Source: Epinephelus fuscoguttatus
Lineage: Eukaryota; Chordata; Actinopteri; Perciformes; Serranidae
NCBI RefSeq assembly: GCF_011397635.1
Contig: NC_064773.1
Span: forward strand, 24,926,949 to 24,990,948
Direction of reading: 5' to 3'
DNA length: 64,000 bases
The notes under the pieces were generated by a model. The model was not told the origin of the DNA and made no database searches. It worked only from the letters and a program-made list of their open reading frames with translations. Positions 56,601 to 64,000 of the stretch are shown piece by piece (the first letter of the stretch is position 1; every line of letters starts with the position of its first letter). The position numbers and the translations under genes are program-made.

Positions 56601-58499
56601 ATTAACCGCTAAAGGAGGAATAAAAACTTTACCAAAAGCTGAGCAACACAAAAACTGTTTGTTATTATAGTGAGAAGGATTTCGTACTGTCCCAACACCG
56701 TGTATCTCCAAAATGTTTTTAGCTTTGTGAGTGTGAATTCTTTTTTCAGATAACTCAAATGCCAAGTGTCCGAAATAAACTGTTCTCACCAGCTAGGGGA
56801 CTGGTTGATGAAAAAATCTACCAGCCAGGCACATTTTTCACCAGTCATAATAAATAGCTTTTTTGTGTTTCAGTACATTACACTGAGGTAACAAAGGTAT
56901 TATGCTGTGTTCACATGAAATCAGGTGAACAGTGGATGGCAAATCAGATATCATTTTAGTGGATGAGAACAGGTTGGTAAAATTGTATTTACCTTGCTTC
57001 CATCCTCCACTGCGGACAACCAGATATTACGTAGCTCCACCACACGAGGCAAAAACATAGGTGCTCTGGACAATTACTCGAAAAATTACACAAGATAATA
57101 AACACCAAACCATTTTATTTACTATATAAAATTGCATTCTTTGTTAACAATATGGTGCCACCATCGCAGCATATCGTCCTGCACGTTTTGTTTGACCGTC
57201 CTGCCATTCTGTTGTCCACAAGGCGTTTCCTGTCTGCTGTCTACCGTCTGCCTGATTTCATGTGAATGCAGCATTATGTTACGTTTTGCCAGGGCAAAAT
57301 ATAAAGCAAAATTATTTTAATATATTCAAAAACTCATCACCACAGCCTCAGCATGTGAATAAGTTCCTTCTGGTGAGCAGTGATGCAGTGCGGCCTACAT
57401 GTCTAGGGCCTTTTACTGTGAAAGGTAAGAACGGAAGGCGTGAAGCTGTAATGTGCCGTCAAAAAATAGGTTGTGTGCGTGTGCGTGTCAAACTGCGACA
57501 CTGACAGCAGTGGAGCAGTACAGCTGCGTGCCTGTAAATGAAACCAAAACATGGTAAAGACTCTAATAATAGTTTCTTACCACAGGACTATTTTGGTACA
57601 AAACATTTACCCAGCAGCGTGGCGGATAGCCTTGTGTGATTTATTCACCAAACAGAGAATCAAGCAGCATTTGGCACTTGGTGGGTGTTCATCTAAAACC
57701 CTGCCAATGGGTTTTAAATGGGTTTATTTATATTAAGAAATCACCAATCACACAGTAAGACTTACAGTAATCGTTAAATTCATGTATAAACTCATAAAAA
57801 TTGTCAAAATTGCATTTAAATTTTGTGTGGACACCATCAGACACTTGTGATATTGCATAATTGCAAAGCGACTGTGTGTAATATTAAGAAATCAAAATAT
57901 AACTAGTGTGTTATATGCAGTGATATTCACCATCAAAACATATTAAATTTTGAATAATGTTTTTTATTTCGGCTGTCAAGGACCTAGCATACTGGGCGCC
58001 CTAGGCAGCCCTGGTTTTGTCTGAATGTCCAGAACGCTGATGTCTGATGGAAAAAGACGCACTGAGTGGAATACAATTGGCTTTGACAGCCACACTGCAC
58101 ACAGAACTGGACTACATCCGGCAGACTTTAGGAGTTTCAAAAAAGCCATGCTGCACAGGCCAAAAGAAACTCACACAGACACGGACACTGGTAATTAGGA
58201 GCTAGCAGCTACTGAGACAAACAGTCACATGGTATGCAGATAGACTAGATTTGGCACAGCAGGGGTGACAAGTATTGAGAAGGCAATTAGGCTGACAGCA
58301 AAGGAGCAATGAGACAGTAGGATGCCCGGAAAGAAAGACGGCAACCAGGACATGCAGGGAGACTAAATTAAATGCCGACTTTCTAAGTAGTCCGTGGCTT
58401 GGGTAGATCGTGATGCAAGTGGGGAACATAAGGAGAAATGTTCACTATGAGATTTATAAAAAGAGATGTGGAGGTTGCAAACTCACGAGAAAAATGGAG
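56601..58499. other. Mostly unique AT-rich sequence
   Basis: No gene or RNA supported. CTAGCATACTGGGCGCCCTAG with GCAGCCCTGG (57985-58015) may be a scrap of the GGGGCCC-type repeat. 58200-58440 is low in repeats. Confidence 0.35.
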
Positions 58500-59700
58500 G
58501 AAGAAGAAAGAGCCTGAGAGCGAGAGGGTGACTTGAAGAAGAAAGGCTTGCGAGGCTTATTACCAGTGGATCAAAATTCCCAGCGAACCATTTCTACAAT
58601 ACACAGGCTATTCTGAAAGAGGAGGCAATTCGCCTGCGCCCTACTTTCTACTTAGGTCTGACCTTTATGTCTTCCACCCAGTTTTACCACAGTGAGTGTA
58701 ATGTCTACCTCTCAGCAGATGCAATACTGCCTTGTTACAACTTAAACCGCACAGGCCTCATAATCATCTCCCCAAGGGCCAATATGCTCCCCCCACAGAC
58801 CTACATCTACACTTGTTCCTCAGCTCAGATCTCACAAATGTTCGCTTTCATGCCTGCCATAACCCTCACACAACTTGTGTTTTGTATAATAAGTGATTTT
58901 ATTTTTACATGAACTGTAGGTCAATCGCCGCACAGGGCATTCACGAGCACCCAACCTGCGACAAAGCAATCATCTTTACTTCCCCGCTCCGCTAAACCCC
59001 ATCCGAGCCCTGTGAAGCAAGGGGGAGGATTTATAACTCATTTCAATAAACAGCATAAAACAAACAGTTCTGCCCGGCTGTTTGGCGGCGCGGCCGACCT
59101 GAGTCAGGCTCGCCTGAATTAGCACCGCAGAGCCACCAGGACCAATGCTTTCTGCCCCTGCTGTGCACACTCATTAATTTAAAGTGGTCATATCTCACTG
59201 GTCTCTAATCAAACTGTATTTGTGCCATTACTGTCCGGAACAGCCACAGTGTTAGTATAATGGAGGTGGCCCGGTGGGAAAGTAAGTGCGAGGTGTTGCC
59301 AAGATCTGAATGGAAAAGCTTTTCACCTTGACAGCAGCTGAACCTCTTAAATGTAGCCTGGTCCCAAATCAGGTATATCATGATTAGTCTGGCGCTATAT
59401 TTCCAGATGAGAGCAAATTGTCTCCAAATGGTACATTCTGGGCACATACTGTAACTCATGAAATTCATTCACATAAAGTATGTTCCTGTGTGAAATTAAT
59501 ATTATCTGACGAAAAAAGGAGTTGTTCTTTTTTACCTGACAACAACGATAAGGCCACCTGAATGTGTAGCATTTTAATGAGAAGAGATTCCAGGTTTTCC
59601 AGTGGTGTCAAATGTCACACCAATTGAGAGTGAAATCTGCGACTAACGAGGACTAAAGACATGCCAGTTTGTAATAGTGATGCAATGACAGTGTCATTTC
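58500..59700. other. Strong candidate conserved noncoding interval
   Basis: No repeat signature occurs for 1.2 kb. 58920-59300 mixes AT-rich homeodomain-like cores with GC-rich parts (GGCGGCGCGGCCGACC) and has TTTATAACTCATTTC and CATTAATTTAAAG. No splice-bounded frame. Composition only; conservation untested. Confidence 0.35.
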
Positions 59701-59907
59701 TCAGCAGCTTCTCTGTTGGAAAATGTCAATAAATATACAGATATAAAAGCTGCCAACTCCTAAAGCCAAGGTAGGGAACTTTTTTTAAGCTAATGACTTT
59801 TTTTGTAACTGTCACTATATCCTGACAGAAGTACATGAGGCAGATGCTCCTAATGGCATTTGCAAGAATTATGAAAATCAACCAACCAGAGCCAAAGAAT
59901 CTAACAC

Positions 59908-61609
59908 AGCGGTCAATCATGTGAATCACCTCTCATAAACTGCAGTCAAACTGTCAAACTAGGCAGTAGGGCTGAACAATATATCGTTACCGTATCTATA
60001 CCGAGATATGAACATGCAAGATATTAATATCCCAAAAGGCAACGATATTGACGATATAATTTCCCCATGAGTTTCACCAGCTTGACCTGCATGTACAGCT
60101 CAGCCAATCACAAACATCCATCTCCTGCTTGCCTTGGATCGACAGCAAAGCCAGCCAGTCACAAACATCCCCTTGAGCGAGGGAGACGTGCTGCTGCTAG
60201 CAACTTGCTAGTACACACAACACATTTGCGACTAAAAATAGCTTTGTTCGAGCAAAATAAATCATTCAGCACGCTGTGTGAGTACAGATTTCAACCTGCA
60301 GCAGAAACGAAAGGCGAAACCTAACGGTTGTGAGTTGAACGGGGGTCACAGACGGAAATACGGTGGAGCCCTATGGCCACCACAAGATAACGTGGTTTAC
60401 CGGCGTTTCGCCGTATGTGAAGAGCCTGGTGACGCTGGCTACCGGCGACTGAGAAGCCCTGCTCCAGGTGAATAAGTTGGTGTCATGACTGCCCAGTAGT
60501 ACCTGAACAGCCGAGCCGTGGCGGCACACAGGTATGTGACGTGTCAGAGGAAAATGAGCCGTTCACATTTCCACAAAACCTCACCGCACTTTAGGGACTG
60601 TTCTTTACTTGTCAGGGGAGGAGGGTGGCTGGTTGATTTTTATTTTATTTATTTGTTTTATTTCAATCCCCCCTATGTTAATCACTTATTGATGCTGATT
60701 TTGAAGTATGAATAAGTCAATAAATAATTTATTCCATTGAAATATCATTGATGTATTATAGAAAAGTGATTTATCTTTTTGTAAATGACAAAAGGCACAT
60801 CTGCCTCATTTTTGCTGTGGTATCGTGATACTACTCAGAACCGTGATACTTTCACTGGTATCGTACCCTGGGTCCCAATTTTGGAACCGTGACAACACTA
60901 CCGAGTACTATATGAACAGTGCCTTGCAATAAAAGACACGGCAGGGACATCTCGGGCCTCCTGTGTCAAGCCCAAGCAAGGTCGGATTGCCAATGCATTC
61001 AGTAGCATAATGCCATACCAATCGACATCCAGCAGGCACAAAGACATTACAAACACTATAACGTACCATATTGCTACACATGATTCCCGTGTATTCAGTC
61101 ACTAAAGAGGGCTTCCAGAAAATGATTTGGACTCGTTTTTGTTTTTTTTTTATAAAGAATGCTTAGTTTTCACTGAACACATAGTCATATCGTATCGTAT
61201 CGGTATCGAGATATCTGGCATAAATATCAAGATATGAAATTTTCTCCATATCGTTCAGCCCTACTAGGCAGTGCTGACCAAATATGTATCAAGATTGTGT
61301 TACTGCACTGCCTATTTCTCGTCTTACACGTTTTTAGAAACATATTTTAGCGCACTGTTTAGCTGTTAAATGAGATAGTTTACTCAAGCCAGTGGGAAGT
61401 TCTTCATTTCGGCTCGAATGTTGTTAACAAGGAGGCCGGATCACAAACTTCTCATTTTACAGCTAAACAGTACACTAAAATATGTTTCTGAAAACATTAG
61501 AGGTATAAATGGTCAATGCAGTAACTGATCTTGATTCATATTTGATCAGTGCTGCCTCGTTTGACAGTTTGACCTCAGTTCATGAGCAGTGATTGACATG
61601 ATTGACAGC
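59908..61609. mobile_element. Foldback element split by a hAT insertion
   Basis: The left arm is 59908-59966 plus 61272-61375; the right arm is 61453-61609. Left GGTCAATCATGTGAATCACC and CAGTCAAACTGTCAAAC match the reverse complement of the right arm (CTGTCAATCATGTCAATCAC, GGTCAAACTGTCAAAC), and the inner parts share AGAAACATATTTTAG. Similarity is about 85% by eye. The arms pair only once the hAT element is removed. Non-autonomous; family not recognised. Confidence 0.75.
59967..61263. mobile_element. hAT element, 1297 bp, with perfect 8-bp duplication
   Basis: The ends are TAGGGCTGAACAATATATCG and the complement of TAGGGCTGAACGATATGGAG. CTAGGCAG flanks it exactly on both sides (59959-59966 and 61264-61271). 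Subterminal CGATAT/ATATCG motifs cluster at both ends. The interior (60223-60791) is shared with copy A at 45.0 kb. A second repeat end with GGTATCGTGATAC and CCGTGACAACACTACC lies at 60818-60902. No intact transposase frame is seen, so it is probably non-autonomous. Confidence 0.88.
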
Positions 61610-62580
61610 TTCTCTCTTTGAAAATGGCCTTTGATTGGCCAAAGTCTTCTGTCATGGGCTGGATTTTCTAAAGCCTGAAAACAGAGCCAAGCGGGAAGTG
61701 CAGAGGTTTAGTGTTCTTTCAGTCTGCTTCAATTACAATATGCTTAAAGGTTAATATGGGATTTTTGTCCAATCATGCCAAAATTAAACTGCCTATTTGA
61801 GCTTTCATGGTGATGCAAAATTGCTTACATAAAATGATTTTAATTTTAATAAATGCCATATCTGCTGGATGTGTAAAGGCTCATTTATGCTCAACGTCAG
61901 ATATGTATATGGACACAGATGAAGTATTTTGTGTTTTCTGAAAGCTTACGTATACAGATAAAATGAAGCAGTACCACCAGAAATCGTGGGGGTAGTGTTA
62001 CAAGGTCTTCTAGTGCCATATAGTGGATGTATCTTTTCCAACATTAAAGACACATGGAAGTTTGAGGGCATTGATGGTTACATTTGTAATAAACATATAT
62101 ACTTTTTTACATAGCGCCATTAAGAATTCTTTAATAGGCAACTTTGTGCTATCAGGGTCAACTTAAAAAGGTGATATGTTGAGTTTTGTGACCAAAATTT
62201 TGTGACCAGGTCTAACCTTTTTTTTTTTTGGTATAATCAGTGATGGCAGAGAAACCTAGCTGTTTGTCTCACAGTTCCTGAAACAAGGCCAATACCAGGA
62301 GCTTGTTTGCTGTAATGTTCACAGTCAGAATTAACGCTGGTAAAGGTGAAAAGCCCATGGGCTAGAGTGTCAGCCTGCTACCGTAATGGTGGTGCTTTGG
62401 AGACCATGGCTTGAATGATTGCCACCCACAACCCCCACTCCCACCCCCTCCTCCCTCTGACACCTGGGAACTCGTGTTAGCTCCATGAGTGAACACCTTA
62501 GCCTGACCTATAAAAGGCTTCCATTGGCTGCCCCAACAAATGTCAAAACTCAGGCTTAACGTGTAAGTGCAGTTAGACAT
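61610..62580. other. Unique AT-rich sequence
   Basis: A T-run lies at 62217-62230. No gene or RNA supported. Confidence 0.4.
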
Positions 62581-64000
62581 TAGGTTACAGGAGATCCCAT
62601 TTCAAGCCCTCTAGGTTACATTAGCAGCTGTTGATTATGAATCTCTTGATACAAGATTCCCAAAGGCTTTCCCAGGCAGAGATTACAAGCATCCGTCTTT
62701 TAATTCTATTTGCCCCAGCCGTATTAACTACATTACTCTTTGTGTAGCCAAATGCAGGTTACAGCCACTTAATGCCAAAAACAGTACGACTTTTTTTTTT
62801 GCATGGTAGTCATTGTTTTCTCCCAATCTTTGACTTGTTAATTCTTCTGCTTCCTGGTCTGTCTGAGGTTAATATTTCCTGCAATGGCAGCATTCTCCAG
62901 GTCACCAGAGGTTAATACACCACTACCGATACTATGACAAGTTCCTCCTCTGGCAAGTCATTTTGTCCTCCAGATCTCTCCCTCCCCTCCCCGTTCTAGC
63001 TCAATTACCGGCAACTGAGCAGTGGATTGTGGGAAATTAGCTGGCAGTGGGGTGTGTGTGGGAGGGCCTCGGCTGGGTAGCTTCACTGGACCTCTTAGTA
63101 ATAGGTTAGTACAAGTGTGTGGACTCCGTAGTAACAGCAGTCACGGTGCAAAGGCCCCAAGAATATAGACTGCCTTTTCACCATGCTTCACATAATACAC
63201 TTGAACAATACCAATTTACCTGTTCAACTGCCTGTGCATGATTGGGATAGTTCACTTAAGATGATGCAGTTTGGTGCAATATTTCGGCTTCACACCCAAG
63301 TATAATGAAATGCAGTTTCTGTGTCCTTAACAAGCCCAATTTCTCCAGCCAAACAAGCGTTCTTAATGGAGGCTCTTGTTGAAAGCTTTTCAATTCCGCT
63401 GATGTGTTAACACATCTTGATTAAGTACACTGAGCTCTGAGGATGTTCCACTTGCCATTAACATTTAGCTAATTTGAAAGCATGCATTGTATAAACATTT
63501 TCTTAGTTGTATTACACGGCCGTCTTGCCTTAATTGTCTTTATTCTTAACTGTTTTATTGCATGACGAAGTCATTGAACGGCAAGCAGGTCTGCCACCTC
63601 TGATTCAGTCAGCGTCTTCTTACAAATGACTCCCATCTCCTTCCCTCAGCAGCCTTCATTGGGACCTCAGCTGCCATCCAGGAGACTGTAAATTAAACCT
63701 GATTTACAAAGATTTGTTGACAACATTTGAAACTTTTTTTCCTGGTAAAATGAAAGGCATGCAATACTTAATCCGGTCTTGATCCCAGAGTCAAATATAC
63801 AGTGAGAAGAGGAATAAATTAAAAAGCAGCATTAATAATAATAATAACAATAACAATAATTTGAGAGTAAATCTCCATTTCAAATGTATTGTAGAATTTT
63901 CCTAACTCATTGTTAAGGCTAGAGCATAAAGTATGAATCTGCTTTTGAATGGAGTACAAATTAGGCCAATTAAAAATCCACAATATTGGATACAATGGAA
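62581..64000. other. Low-repeat interval to the window end
   Basis: 62600-62760, 62860-63080 and 63390-63680 have no repeat signature and may be regulatory. An (ATA/ACA)n run lies at 63831-63860. No coding signal; any second exon of the gene starting at 50.4 kb was not recognised here. Confidence 0.35.
63831..63860. repeat. Imperfect microsatellite (AAT/AAC)n
   Basis: Nine or ten trinucleotide units, first ATA then ACAATA type. Confidence 0.9.

Noticed and set aside
1..64000. Endogenous retrovirus or other viral insertion
   Set aside because: No long terminal repeats, gag/pol/env-like frames or retroviral motifs were recognised; all polymerase pieces are of the non-LTR type.

Overview
The window looks like a gene-poor stretch of a teleost (probably spiny-rayed) fish chromosome. 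It has no bacterial-style operons and no long open frame: the longest frames are about 100 to 180 codons, and the only recognisable proteins are decayed transposon pieces. Teleost-type repeats are everywhere: V-SINE-like and other tRNA-derived SINEs, non-LTR retrotransposon fragments, non-autonomous hAT elements with 8-bp target duplications, foldback elements and minisatellites. The species cannot be read from the sequence.

Layout. 1-2.2 kb is unique sequence; a 555-bp hAT element sits at 2.19-2.74 kb. 4.5-12 kb is a transposon-dense block: two composite ACACAAA-repeat elements, a SINE, a hAT element with a broken BED finger, two LINE relics and a V-SINE-like SINE. 12-16 kb is mostly unique. 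16.7-18.6 kb is a hAT element holding a LINE and a MITE. 18.6-25.2 kb is largely unique and resembles conserved noncoding DNA. 25.3-26.6 kb is a 29-bp minisatellite. 27.0-30.7 kb holds two near-identical blocks in opposite orientation around a GC-rich segment. 31-36.7 kb alternates unique sequence with a polypyrimidine/polypurine region, a hAT-like element and a V-SINE-like SINE. 36.7-49.5 kb is again repeat-rich (a large TIR element, a 0.5-kb inverted pair, a hAT element, a 22-bp minisatellite, a tandem AT-rich repeat). 52.8-54.2 kb and 56.3-61.6 kb hold a near-loopless hairpin, hAT elements and a foldback element split by a hAT insertion; the rest is unique.

The only host gene signal is near 49.9-50.43 kb on the + strand: a GC-richer leader with two CCAAT-type boxes, three upstream ORFs, then an ATG in strong context followed after 13 coding bases by a consensus splice donor. 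I read this as the promoter, 5' UTR and first coding exon (Met-Val-Glu-Ser plus one base) of a gene whose other exons lie outside what I can recognise. The gene cannot be named from four residues. The surrounding unique islands would fit cis-regulatory DNA around a developmental gene, but that is inference without any alignment.

Boundaries of repeats are exact only where target duplications are cited; elsewhere they are approximate. Calls of conserved noncoding sequence rest on composition and absence of repeat signatures, not on comparison.
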